The notes below the pieces were generated by a model that searched no databases, was not told the origin of the DNA, and worked only from the letters and a program-made list of their open reading frames with translations. DNA of 64,000 bases. Source: Scatophagus argus (Eukaryota; Chordata; Actinopteri; Scatophagidae). Positions 9,601-18,489 of this stretch are shown here, one piece after another. Location of the stretch: NCBI RefSeq assembly GCF_020382885.2, contig NC_058510.1, positions 792,001 through 856,000 on the forward strand, read 5' to 3'. The first letter of the stretch is position 1. The number at the start of each line of letters is the position of its first letter. The position numbers were made by a program, and so were the translations under genes.

Positions 9601-12080
9601 GACAGCTGCTCCTCCTCAGAAACCTGACTCCTCTTCCAGCCTCTGTGAAGACATATCAGAATTCAAAAGCTCAGATCATTACAGAGAACAGGAAGTGATG
9701 TTACTTTAGTTTGAATTCAGCATTCAGTCCACAGTGAAAGAGATTTTTCTTTAATTTCATTAACTTTTCTGTTTTCATCAACCCTAAGTACTTTTTTTTA
9801 CCTGATTGTTTCATTAACATTTGCAATCTGCCTGTAGTTTTGTGCCACTTTCTGTCTCGATAAGCATCAAATCACCAGAGTAACCACTGACTGTAGCTGC
9901 TGTTAGCTTTGTTAGCTAGTTAGCTCAGTTTGTCAGTGTTGCTGTGTTGTGCTGCATCTGAAATCACATTGTGCATCACAATCTCAGTATGCGTGCAATC
10001 CTTCAACAACTTTTGTGTGAAGTACGTTGGTGCGTATCTCTTCACTTCCAGTGAGCCTCCTTACTGACCAGAGGCGTGTAACCGTGGTAACCTGTACCAA
10101 CGGGGAATTTATTTATGTTGCACTTCACAAAGCGACACTTGCTGAAGTGTTCAAGACATCGTGAGAAAGCTGGACTGGTTCCTGTCTGCCACTGTGTGTT
10201 ATGATGTTGCTGGTGTTGTCACAGATTGTTTTACTGTCCTAAATTGCGTGTTAGTGTGGAATTTGGACAACAGTTTTTTGGTGTGTTCCTGAGCCCAAGT
10301 AAGTAACATCCTTCATACAGTCAAGTGGCGAACCTTCACCATCACACACCATCACTCCTATATAAAATACACCACTATCCTACTATCATATAAAATATAC
10401 CTAGAATGTACTGAATGTCAACTTCTGTAATCAACATGCCGAGTTGTAAGATTAAAGGCCATAAAAAACAGCACAGAGACAGCAGGTATCTTGCGTCCTG
10501 AGAGCAAGAACAAATTTGAAAAAAGTAGCTTATCACGCAGGACAGTGGACGAGCTAGTTGAGATAGTCTGCAGGCTAAACAACAAAGCTGAGCCATTTAC
10601 ATTATATTCCATGGCACTGGACGAAAGTAATGACATAATGGACACCGCCCAGCTTTTCATCTTTATCGGAGGGATTAATGACAATTTTGGGATGACGGCA
10701 GAGTTTCCCTAAAGGGGAAAAAGCAGGGAGAGGACTTGTATGAAAGAGTGTCGGGGTCATCGAGAGGCCGAGTGCTTCGCCAAATCTGACTGGAAACAAC
10801 GTCGGGCTGCTCAAAAGAATCCAAGAGGGGGTGAAAGAGGACAACCCTAAGCAGGAGGTAACTTTCCTACACTGCATAATCCACCAGGAAGCACTGTGTA
10901 AATCCGTACTGCAGCTTGATCGTGTAGTGAAGACAGTTCGTTAACTCGTTAACTTTATTCGAGCAAGGGGACTTCAGCATCGTCAGTTTATTAAGCTTCT
11001 TGAAGAAACTGACGCTGATCACCAGGACTTGCTTAACCACTCTAATGTCCGCTGGTTAAGTTTGGGGAAAGTATGTCAACGAGTGTGGCAGCTCAAACAG
11101 GAGGTTATCTCACTTTTGGAGCTACTTGAAAAAGCTGCCAATTTTCCTGAGCTGAGTGACACAGATTGACTTTGTGATTTAGCTTTTGCTGTGAACATGC
11201 TGACACACATGGACGAGCTGAACGTGAAGCTACAAGGGAAAAACCAGTTTGTGCGTGAAATGTTCACAAAAGTCAGAGTCTTCAAAACCAAGCTAGCTTT
11301 ATTTTCAAAGCAAATGTCAAATAAGTCATTCACCCATTCCCCCACACTGGCTACGCTGAAAGAGCCGTCTGGACACGTGAAAAACATGCACAGAGAATTC
11401 TGCCGTCGGTTCTCCGATTTTGGAAAAATTGTCAAGTCACTTCAGCTGGTGTCATGTCCCTTCACACAAGACCCTGAAACGGCACCACAGGAGTTGCAGT
11501 TGGAACTGCTCGATCTCCAATGTGACACCATCTTAAAGGAGAAGTTCAGGTCTCTTAAACTGGGTGAGTTTTGTTTCAAACATCCAGGAGACGGCACAGA
11601 GGATGCTGGTGTTGTTTGGCTCTACCTGTGTGTGTGAACAGACTTTTAGTGTGAAGAACACCAACAAAGCACCCCACCAGATCCCAGCTGAGTGATGAAC
11701 ACCTCAGATCTGTTGTGAGAATTGCCACAACTAAACTAACACCATACATCCATGCACTGGCAAAAAATGGTGATCAACAACACTGTCCCCACTAAAAAAT
11801 AAATGTAAGTATTAACACCCTAATGCCTTTGATGTGGACCTTCAATGTGGACCTTGGGCCAAAATGTTTGGCCACCCCTGTTCTAAACTGTTGTTTTGTA
11901 GCGTTCCTGTCAGAACTAACTGAACATGAGTTGATATCAGTTCTCTTACGTTGTGTCTGAGAGTTGAGATTCATTACTGAGGGCTGGAGGTTCAAGTTTG
12001 GACGAGTCACTCTTCAAGGACAGGCTGCTGGACACTGGAGACTCTGCTCTGACCTCCTCGTCCTCCACAAAATCACTCAT
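482..12080 (-). CDS. RING-FISNA-NACHT-LRR-FIIND NLR gene, C-terminus beyond the left edge
   Basis: This is a fish NLR innate immune receptor related to NLRP1/NLRP12-like families. The inferred role is cytosolic danger sensing with NACHT ATPase oligomerisation; the RING suggests E3 ubiquitin ligase activity. I join coding exons (minus strand) 12080-11950, 9642-9428, 9252-7470, 6650-6477, 5112-4939, 4669-4496, 3808-3695, 1661-1444, 1298-1033, 899-747 and 623-482. Splice phases agree at every junction, giving about 1181 residues without a stop. The last exon ends in phase 1 at a GTAAAG donor, so more coding sequence, probably a CARD, should lie left of the window. Landmarks: RING residues 59-103, FISNA about 120-165, Walker A GVAGVGKT 212-219, Walker [11 protein letters not shown] 283-292, LRRs 710-883, FIIND from about 922. 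I infer that all exons belong to one transcript; two adjacent NLR fragments remain possible. Confidence 0.7.
747..899 (-). CDS. FIIND exon 3 of the NLR (UPA part)
   Basis: It encodes UPA residues including [12 protein letters not shown] and [16 protein letters not shown] and ends at a GTGAGT donor. The upstream limit is uncertain. A pyrimidine-rich acceptor at 1006-1008 would create a frame conflict with FIIND exon 2. An AG at 900-901 restores phase 0 but has a poor pyrimidine tract. Confidence 0.6.
1033..1298 (-). CDS. FIIND exon 2 of the NLR (end of ZU5, start of UPA)
   Basis: Acceptor TGCTCTCACAG; donor GTAAAG in phase 0. It encodes [17 protein letters not shown], which should contain the ZU5/UPA junction, and then UPA sequence including QVLLFLRPP and [15 protein letters not shown]. 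The frame joins the preceding exon without a shift. Confidence 0.8.
1444..1661 (-). CDS. FIIND exon 1 of the NLR (ZU5 part)
   Basis: Acceptor CTTACGCTGTCAG; donor GTAAAC after phase 1. It encodes the start of the FIIND ZU5 subdomain, with [36 protein letters not shown] and CQLHLPHCE, which is the characteristic opening of fish FIIND domains. FIIND occurs in NLRP1 and CARD8, where it undergoes autoproteolysis. Confidence 0.8.
2437..2530. repeat. Short degenerate tandem repeat (about 10-bp units)
   Basis: Around 2490-2523 the motif gtctgtcaggtct/gtctgtccgg is repeated about four times, producing an Arg-Pro-Asp peptide in one minus-strand frame. It lies in the NLR linker-to-FIIND intron with no coding evidence. 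Confidence 0.4.
2860..2965 (+). mobile_element. Possible LTR-end remnant
   Basis: AATAAA at 2896-2901 is followed by TTTGCGTCTGCGCATTTGGG, a combination resembling the 3' part of fish Gypsy/BEL LTRs. No matching second LTR, primer binding site or gag-pol coding is seen. It is opposite in strand to the NLR and lies in its intron. Confidence 0.25.
3125..3240. repeat. GCTAACATGCT-type interspersed repeat, copy 1
   Basis: It contains gtgctaacatgctcacacta and tgctgatgtttagcagatgt, a dispersed motif common in teleost genomes. A clear second copy is at 50893-51040, sharing the tgtttagcaggtgtaatgtt-like core. The element class is not resolved. Confidence 0.55.
3695..3808 (-). CDS. Linker exon of the NLR resembling its N-terminal exon
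   Basis: The 114-nt exon lies between acceptor CCTGTTTACAG and donor GTGAGC. Entering in the phase left by LRR exon 3 it reads open and encodes a Ser/Pro/acidic peptide containing [19 protein letters not shown] and QPGPSGTK. This type of peptide is common in the N-terminal exons of teleost NLRs and resembles the first coding exon here. Its exit phase fits the first FIIND exon. It could instead be the N-terminal exon of a second, truncated NLR gene. Confidence 0.5.
3900..3932 (+). repeat. Short LINE/SINE 3'-end fragment
   Basis: The segment cttataaaggattatcttat matches the 3' tail of the LINE fragment ending near 13095 (aataaaggattatctcatct). Only the tail is recognisable. Confidence 0.4.
4496..4669 (-). 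CDS. LRR exon 3 of the NLR
   Basis: A third 174-nt phase-2 symmetric LRR exon with [20 protein letters not shown] and [20 protein letters not shown]. The acceptor is TTTATTCAG and the donor GTCAGA. It is closely similar to LRR exon 2, consistent with recent duplication or gene conversion. Confidence 0.85.
4939..5112 (-). CDS. LRR exon 2 of the NLR
   Basis: A second 174-nt phase-2 symmetric LRR exon, containing [20 protein letters not shown] and [20 protein letters not shown]. The acceptor is TTCATTCAG and the donor is GTCAGA. The Penelope-like element lies in the intron separating it from LRR exon 1. Confidence 0.85.
5655..5688 (-). ncRNA. Hammerhead ribozyme-like core in the Penelope terminus
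   Basis: On the minus strand CTGATGA (5688-5682) is followed by a 6-bp stem ACCTCT/AGAGGT with a TGGATG loop, then GAAAC (5662-5658). This is the invariant hammerhead core arrangement CUGAUGA-stem II-GAAA. Penelope-like elements are known to carry minimal hammerhead motifs. I could not establish stems I and III or the cleavage site. The right-hand copy (6243-6273, plus strand) has CTGGTGA, a change in the invariant core. Confidence 0.5.
5731..6234 (+). pseudogene. Penelope-like reverse transcriptase fragment
   Basis: A 167-codon open frame homologous to the region preceding the RT palm of Penelope-like elements, including [18 protein letters not shown] and [13 protein letters not shown]. It ends SIPCL-stop just before the inverted terminus. 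The RT catalytic motifs are missing, so this is an internally deleted remnant. Confidence 0.75.
6477..6650 (-). CDS. LRR exon 1 of the NLR
   Basis: An exactly 174-nt, phase-2 symmetric exon (58 codons) encodes an NLR-type leucine-rich repeat pair: [19 protein letters not shown], then [19 protein letters not shown]. It is flanked by a CAG acceptor (6653-6651) and a GTCAGT donor (6476-6471). Symmetric exons of this size can be duplicated without breaking the frame. Confidence 0.85.
7470..9252 (-). CDS. FISNA-NACHT exon of the NLR
   Basis: This single 1783-nt exon is the NLR core. It opens with the fish-specific NACHT-associated (FISNA) segment, including [13 protein letters not shown], then the NACHT NTPase. 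Walker A GVAGVGKT and Walker [11 protein letters not shown] are intact. The NACHT-associated winged-helix region follows, and the exon ends near NCRKAV before a GTGAGT donor. No frameshift or stop is present over 594 codons, so the exon looks functional. The long single NACHT exon is typical of the expanded teleost NLR family. Confidence 0.9.
9428..9642 (-). CDS. RING finger exon of the NLR
   Basis: The 215-nt exon is bounded by a TTCACAG acceptor and a GTAAGA donor and encodes a complete C3HC4 RING. The zinc ligands are C60, C63, C75, H77, C80, C83, C99 and C102 of the joined protein, with the diagnostic CGHWFCRRC segment. RING domains with intact ligands usually bind E2 enzymes, so ubiquitin ligase activity is inferred. 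The reading frame enters from the N-terminal exon and leaves into the FISNA exon without a shift. It sits only 175 nt upstream of the NACHT exon, which supports membership in the same gene. Confidence 0.75.
10440..11883 (+). mobile_element. hAT (Charlie/GTF2IRD2-like) transposase relic
   Basis: Translated pieces match the transposase-derived part of GTF2IRD2-type proteins: [15 protein letters not shown] and [14 protein letters not shown] near 10515-10630, [19 protein letters not shown] near 10863, [18 protein letters not shown] near 11050, [19 protein letters not shown] near 11400, and the C-terminal dimerisation stretch [11 protein letters not shown] near 11630. The coding sequence is broken by a frameshift near 10710, TAA at 10942-10944, TGA at 11167-11169 (in place of a Trp codon) and a further shift near 11570. 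The end at 11860-11883 (tgtttggccacccctg) is a typical hAT inverted terminus; its left partner was not found. It sits in NLR intron 1, antisense to that gene. Confidence 0.8.
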
Positions 12081-12099
12081 GTTTTGATCTGAGGTCAGC
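11950..12099 (-). CDS. NLR first coding exon (start codon 12080)
   Basis: An acceptor CAG at 12100-12102 is followed by 19 nt of 5' UTR and then the start codon at 12080-12078. The exon encodes 43 residues beginning [18 protein letters not shown] and ends at a GTAAGA donor (11949-11944). This acidic, Ser-rich peptide is typical of the N-terminal exon of teleost NLRs. The start is favoured because the frame runs straight into the RING exon in matching phase. Confidence 0.7.
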
Positions 12100-12369
12100 C
12101 TGAAAGGTGAAACAGCAACACTGACTGTGAGCTCAGAACACAGCGACAGCTTAGAGGGTGGAGCCCCTCCTCATAGAATCTGGGGTTACAATACGTAACC
12201 AACATCCACACACACACTCCACAGTATAATACAATCAGTTCAGTTTTCCTCAAGGCGAGGACTAACAATGTATTGCAGAACTTGAGTTTGGGGAAACCTT
12301 TTAAGTCGAAATTGTAGAAACTCTCTTGGCATCCCAACAGAACTCCGCTTCCGGCGCTGCGAGTGGCAG

Positions 12370-13096
12370 CCTGTGCAGCAGTTCCGGCTCACCGTTGAGC
12401 TTTTCTTGTGTTTTTTGGAATTAAAACTTCTCTTTGTGTGCTCTTCTGCTTTGTCTCGGCTGCGTAAACACGGACGCTACGTCTGTGCAGTTTGCACCAG
12501 TTTTCCTTTTTGTTCTAGCACTTTTACGACCGCCTACGGGGATCAACTGTTAGCAATCCAGGCTAACACCCGGCTACTGTATGGAGAGAGACCCGACGTT
12601 CCCCGTGAGCTGAGGCGGAGGAGGCGGAGGAGACGTTACCATCCTGTCCTCCCTCCCGTCATAATGGGGAATGTGTCTCTGAAGACTTCAATCATGCTGC
12701 TCCTTCATCCTGTCCAACTTCATTCACCCAGTATGTTACCTGCTACACCAGAGACAATAAAATACTGGACCTTTTCTAAGCCAACACCAAGGCGGCACAC
12801 ACATCACTTCACTACCCCCCACCCAGGATCAGTACCTACATACTTAGTCCCTGAAACAGATCTGTACAATAATCAGTCCATCCACTAATCCTAACTGAGG
12901 GACTCTAGTGTGAACAGTCTTTTTCTCTTCTGTACTGTGTACAGCTGCAGGTACTTGTTTCCTGTGTATTTATTCCTTTGAATGCTCATCCTTCTCTTAT
13001 CCCTGCATGCTTTGCACCCTCCATATCCTGTTTGCTGCTGTGACACTGTAGTTTCCCAGTTATGGGACTAATAAAGGATTATCTCATCTTATCTTA
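12370..13096 (+). mobile_element. Internally deleted LINE fragment with 3' tail
   Basis: An open stretch at 12373-12888 contains RELRRRRRRRRYHPVLPP and VIMGNV, the junction before the endonuclease domain in fish LINEs. It then jumps to sequence matching a later endonuclease segment (YVTCYTRDNKILDLF in another frame). The 3' UTR follows and ends in ctaataaaggattatctcat plus ATCTTA repeats, a LINE-type tail. The internal deletion and frame changes make it inactive. Confidence 0.65.
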
Positions 13097-13186
13097 AACA
13101 ACCTGACAAACAATGCGAAAAAGTCCGTAAGTAAATAAAAAGTAAATAATTACAGTAAATCAATAAAATATTGTATTAACACTCAC

Positions 13187-13250
13187 CCTGCCTTCTTCTG
13201 CTCCGTCCTGTTTAAAACAGATATTCAAAGTCGCTCTCAGCTTTCTAGGT
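13187..13250 (-). promoter_or_regulatory. Candidate 5' noncoding exon of the NLR
   Basis: On the minus strand, AGAAGAAGGCAGG is followed by a strong GTGAGT donor (13186-13181). The first coding exon has an acceptor and a 5' UTR stub, so an upstream noncoding exon is needed and this is the best candidate seen. Its upstream limit is a guess. If right, a LINE fragment sits in intron 1 and the promoter lies right of 13.25 kb. Confidence 0.35.
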
Positions 13251-14264
13251 CACTTGTAGTTCAAAGTGTGATTTGGGAATTTAATTTAAGAGGTGAAGTC
13301 AAACAGGTACCTGCACCCCGACAGGCTAAACTCGACCCACAGTGAAATGAGTCACGTCAAACTCACACTGCGTCACCAAAGCTCGTCAACAGCAACAGAA
13401 CAAATCTGCATCATCCAAGTTACTAAACAAAGCAGCAAAAACATCCTTGAATGGAGTATGTGTGAACAGTAAATGGAGAGAGGAGGAGCCTCACTGGTCA
13501 AAGGTGATCAAAGGTGATCCAGGTGAACGTTCAGTAGGAACATAAATACATAAAGCAATAAAAGTGAAACTTTGCCATGAGAACAGCAGGATCAGTTTGT
13601 CCAGCATAATTACTGTCCTGTGGTCTCCACGTGCTGTTCTCAGCACCAGAGTCGTGGGTCAGTAAAGACAGGTCATCGTATGTCCAGTGGACTTTACACA
13701 ACTTCCCCATTCTGTGGCTTCTGTGACACTTAGAAAAATCAACAGAGTAGCTGAGCTCACTGCACTGTCTCTGTGCTGCTTCCTGCTGAGTGGAAGTCAA
13801 AATGGATTATCAAATTATCATTTTATTTGTGTTACACATTCAGCCCAGGGATGCATTTTACACACAGTACAGTCTGCATGCACAAGTCCATTCAAACGCA
13901 TCAAACTGGACAAAAGATCATCGAGCTGAGAGATAAAACAAAACATGAAACAATCTGAGCATTTAATATGCAACTTGTTCCACTTTCTCTCTAAATCACA
14001 CGTTTTGACCCGCTTTCCTCCATGACAAACGCACATTTACCAGCCTGTCCTTACGGATACCAAAGGTCAGCAGGTCAAGTCTTCTGAGGTCCATTGACAG
14101 GACTGGAACCAACTTCGGTCTCATAGGACAAACTCCCAGACATCATGAGTTCAGTGTCATGGGTTTCAAACGCAGGAGGAATCCTCGCCGTGAGGGGAAA
14201 CATCAGAAAGGGCTTCACAGCCCAAACTCAGAGAGTCGAAGCAGCTTTGCGGCCTGCGGGGCGT
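13251..14264. other. Spacer between the NLR and hus1 with hus1 3' UTR
   Basis: Apart from the candidate polyadenylation hexamer no gene is recognised. The open stretches around 13530-14040 lack protein-like composition or splice context. The hus1 3' UTR and the NLR promoter probably share this space. Confidence 0.5.
13822..13827 (-). terminator. Candidate hus1 polyadenylation signal
   Basis: The plus-strand TTTATT is AATAAA on the minus strand, 438-443 nt after the hus1 stop codon. It is the first such hexamer noticed downstream; usage is inferred. Confidence 0.35.
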
Positions 14265-17200
14265 CTACGCCACAGCGGGGATGAAATACTGCAGGGACAC
14301 GTCCTCGTGCAACAGGATCAGATGGACGACCCTTTCGTGGACGATATCTGAGGGGACACCAGGATCAGCTGCAGGTACTGTGTGTATACGTCAACACTGA
14401 TGTAAAGATACGTGAATATTTCCACTGGACTTCCTGCGGCACACTGAGGAGCAGCTGAGGGTTGACTTACTGCACATGGCCTTGCTGGGGTTGACCTGCT
14501 GCCCCATGAGGAACTGCTGCAGCTTCCTGATGTCCACCCTGGCCTGGGCCATGGCCTCTGGGTCCCGGCTCTGAGACGGACCGCCTTCCTGGGAGGCGTC
14601 ATCACCTGGAGGGACGGACGGACGGACGGAGATGAAAGGAGAATAAACGGAGACGGGAGGAGGAACAGAAATGTGTGAATCATTTCCTGTGACGTGGAGC
14701 TGAAGCCAGGACCCGAACTAAAACCTGAACCACTGAAAGCTTCTCTGTCAGCCCCGCAGCACAGGACTATAGTGTCACCACTTCAAATCTGCCTTTTGCA
14801 TGTCATTCACGTGAGAAATTTTTGACCTGCTAGTGAAAACACATGAAATGTCACCGGATCAGCAAAGCCATCAAAACGCTTCCTGACATCATGTCACCGC
14901 CAGAAGCAGAGTGAGGGCACCTGCGAGGTTTAATTCTGGATTCAGGTGAACTCGGAGCTGATAAAGTGGACTCACGCTGCCTGCGTAGCTAACAGCAGGC
15001 GACAGCAACCGAGTTCTTACCCCACGGCGGGTTTCCCAGGTCTCTGAAGTGAGTGGTGACAGAAACCAGATCTGTCTCGATCTTCAGGTTCATCTCTCCA
15101 TTCATGTTGGCCTCCATTACCTGAGACAAGCACACACGCACACACACACACACACACACTCTTTAATTTACATTCAACTAACTGAAGCTTTACGTTAGCT
15201 TGCAGGTTAGCAAACTTGAGAACAATTGGTTTAAATAAACTTGGAAGTTACTGTCACCGTTTTAGCCATCATTTCTGTTGTAATTACACTGGATTCACCA
15301 AGGTAACAACTGAGATCTGACATCTAACTTCTCATGAGCTGCTAAAACACAGCAGATGGAAAAGCAGATGGACAGCAGGAGGACGTTGGTCCTACTGGGA
15401 TTTAATTAACAGGAGGAGCAGCAAGTTCACAAAAAACGAGCCTGAGTTTGTTACTGTAGCCACTGACCCACAGTCGCACCCTGGACAGGATCAAAATCAC
15501 TGAGCAGCACACGCATTAGTAAGCTCCGCCTACTGCTGTGTGGGTGGAGCTTTCAGTAAAATGCAGGCAGGGCAAAAAACATCAAGAAAAAAAAGTGATT
15601 TAATTAACGTCCACTCACTTCTACTGGAGTCGTGTCTTGTTTATTTCCTTTCCAAACTCTGACAAAGAAACCTTGTTGTTCACGAATGGCTTTAGCTTTC
15701 ATTTAGGCTTCTAGACTTCCTACTGAAGATGATGTTAAAGTAACAGGAATGTGATCCTACCAGGAAGTTGGAGAGGTTCTTCATTCTGTCCACGACGTTC
15801 TTCATCGTCTTCAGAGGAGGCAGGTAGATACTGACCTGCAAAGACAGACATATAACCAAATGTCTGTAGCACTGCAGAGTCAGTGAGGGAAAATCTGAAC
15901 AAATTTCAGAGAAACTAACGTTTATTCTTCTCTAAACCCTAAGTGTCTGTCTGTGAGGTTTGGTTGTGTATTTGGACGCGTGCTGCACTTCATTGCGATG
16001 TCACGTACATCAAAGTCTGGCATGCTTGGCTCTTTGAATTCGTGCCACAGCTTTCGGGGGATGACATCGACTGGGACGTCGTGAGTGACAACTCGGCTGA
16101 TGCTGGACAGGGTGGGCTGGACATGAGGGGGACAGAGAGGACATCATTAGGCTTCAGAGACTTTACGGAGCTCCTCCAGAGCCACTGAAGACAGCAGGCT
16201 GTTTCCAGACTGCACTGGTGAAATTTCCCTTTTACTTTAATCAAACTGTAGTGCAAACTTCCATCTTCATCAGTCTGACAACATGTGTGCAAGAAATGGG
16301 CTGCAAACAAAAAACAACACATGACTGAAAGCTGGAGGGGTTTCAGAGGTCAAGTTGGCTCCACATCATCATTCATGTTGTGTTTTAAAGTCAGTGTGTT
16401 TGACAGGCCCACCAGCTCGGCAGCGATGGTGAGGCAGGGGCAGTGCTTCTTGGTCAGTTTAACTTTGACGGCCTTGGCGTTCTGGACCGTCTTCAGGGCT
16501 CTGGACAGGTTATCTGGAGTGACCTCCAGACAAATCTCATTGTCCTCAGAGGACACGCCCTCCATCTGGTAGTCGTCGAAAAAGTTGGCCTGCGGGGAGG
16601 AAGGAAACACCGACAGGTTCAGATGGCAGAACGAAGGGCCGCTTCACCTGAATCACATAAAAGCTCTGCAAGGTGTCACATCCAACACCTCCACTCACTG
16701 ATGAAGGTGAGACAGACTTATCAACTGCAAAACACACACACACAGTTTTACTCCCCAACAGGTGAAACGAGGAGCTGAACTGAACGCTCACCTGTGGCAG
16801 TTCACACCACATGCTGACGCCTCCGTTGGCCACTTTGCCAGACAGAATGAAGAACAGGTTGTCTGGCGTCAGTCGCAGGATACACATCTTGGTCAGCTTT
16901 GAGATGGTCGTGACGACTCCTGGTGAAGACGAGCGAGAGCAAAGTTATTAGCTACAACAAACACGACTTCAGTTTATTTTAACTCAGAGGTCTTTTGTTT
17001 ACTGTATTATTTATATTGTTACTTATTTTATTACATACATACATTACTTATATTCTGCTGGCTTTGTTGCAGTAATGACTTGTTGCACAGCTGTTTTTGG
17101 TTTCTTGATTACTGTAACGACTCTGCGTGCCTTTAAATAAACAAATTAAACAAATAAAGTGTTTTTGAATTTAAATTTGAATCTGTCCTGTCACCTGTGT

Positions 17201-17587
17201 GGGGGTACAAACAAACAGAGCAGCCGCCAGTCCTGCATGATCACTGGCTACTGACTAACCGGCAATAATCTTCAATAATATTTTTCTTGTCTGATAACAG
17301 ATAACTCTGATATGGATTTGAACAAACTTTTGGTTTATTTTAATCGTATAAATTAACGCTAAAATGTCAGCGCTTGATGTGTGCCGAACTGAAGTCACAT
17401 ACCGTGCAGACATAACAAACCTGCACTTTGTCAATAAGTCTTGCGTGATGTTATTTTCGCGCAGAGAAACTTTGGAGGAAGCTAACATGTTAGCAGCGTG
17501 GGCTCCGTCTCGTGAAGGACACTAAAGAGACTCACGGGTGAAATGGTTCAGACACGCGATATCGACGATTTTCCCTCGAAACTTCAT
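14265..17587 (-). CDS. hus1: HUS1 checkpoint clamp component
   Basis: HUS1 forms the ring-shaped RAD9-RAD1-HUS1 (9-1-1) clamp that is loaded on damaged DNA in the nucleus and activates ATR signalling. Eight exons on the minus strand join in phase: 17587-17536, 16919-16792, 16589-16413, 16116-16009, 15835-15761, 15120-15021, 14605-14471 and 14347-14265. They encode 285 residues, against about 280 in mammals. The start [17 protein letters not shown] matches the HUS1 N-terminus. Other conserved segments are [74 protein letters not shown], the [19 protein letters not shown] segment and the C-terminal [14 protein letters not shown]. No break is seen. It is transcribed away from cidea across a 0.9-kb gap. 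Confidence 0.95.
15131..15159. repeat. (CA)n microsatellite in hus1 intron 5
   Basis: A short interrupted CA run about 10 nt upstream of the acceptor of hus1 exon 6 (as read on the minus strand, a GT run). It may act as part of the splice-site context. Confidence 0.9.
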
Positions 17588-18489
17588 TGTGATTGCTGAC
17601 AACAAAGTTCACTCTGAAGTCCGTTTATGAGGTTTCTTCTTAGTTCTGCTTCAGGCGGGATATTTTGTTTGGTCCGTCGACGTTTAAAGTCCGGGGAAAA
17701 CAGCGGACAGCGCCTTGGTTCCGGATTTAAACGGGCCGTCAATAATAATAATAATCCTACAATTTACCTTATGTTTAAAGTCTGGCTTTAAAGTTATTGT
17801 GTAAAAACGTTTTGAATGAATGAAATGCGAAAATTAACACTTTAACAACTTTCCAGCATATTTGCTGGTGCAAAGGCAAATTTGAAAAGCCTTTATATTC
17901 TGCATAGAAATACTTTATGGCGTGACTCAGGTGATGGAAACAGAAACAACGTGTTAGCAAAGCTTTGCATCATGACTGGAAGCAGAGGTGAGTTAGCATA
18001 ACACAAATCCACCTTCTCTGGATAACCTGTTCCTGATAAAGGCCTCATTATTATTTCCTTCCTAATCTGTGAAACAAAAGAATATCAGCTGGTTTCCTGT
18101 GTAAGCTGCTTAAATGTCTGGACCAGAAAATCAACAGCCAGTGAATTCCTGTTATTGTTTATGTGTTAAATGAGTGAAGGTCGAAACGTTTGGAGGCTGA
18201 CAGCCTCAGTGGAGTCAGACAGGAGTTTTGTACTCCAACAACACACAAAGAAAGTGTCTTTTTCCTGCGGTGAGTCCTACTTTTGACACGTTTAGCTGAT
18301 AATTCTATTGGTTCTCGGCCTTAACCGTCGACCAATCACAAGCCGTCCTGGTTAATAAGGTGTTTCCACTCAGCGGCTCGGCTGCAGCAGGTGAGCTGGA
18401 CCTGCCGTGTCTTCAGGCTGAGAAACACCTGCTGCTCCTCTTCGGGATCGTTATCGATCTGTTTGACCGATCGATTAGCTGCTTTCCGA
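17588..18489. promoter_or_regulatory. Divergent promoter region between hus1 and cidea
   Basis: The two start codons face away from each other across about 0.9 kb, so this stretch must hold both 5' UTRs and at least the proximal promoters. The hus1 side (17640-17740) is CpG-bearing (gtccgtcgacgtttaaagtc, cggatttaaacgggccgtc). No convincing TATA box was identified. Confidence 0.45.
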
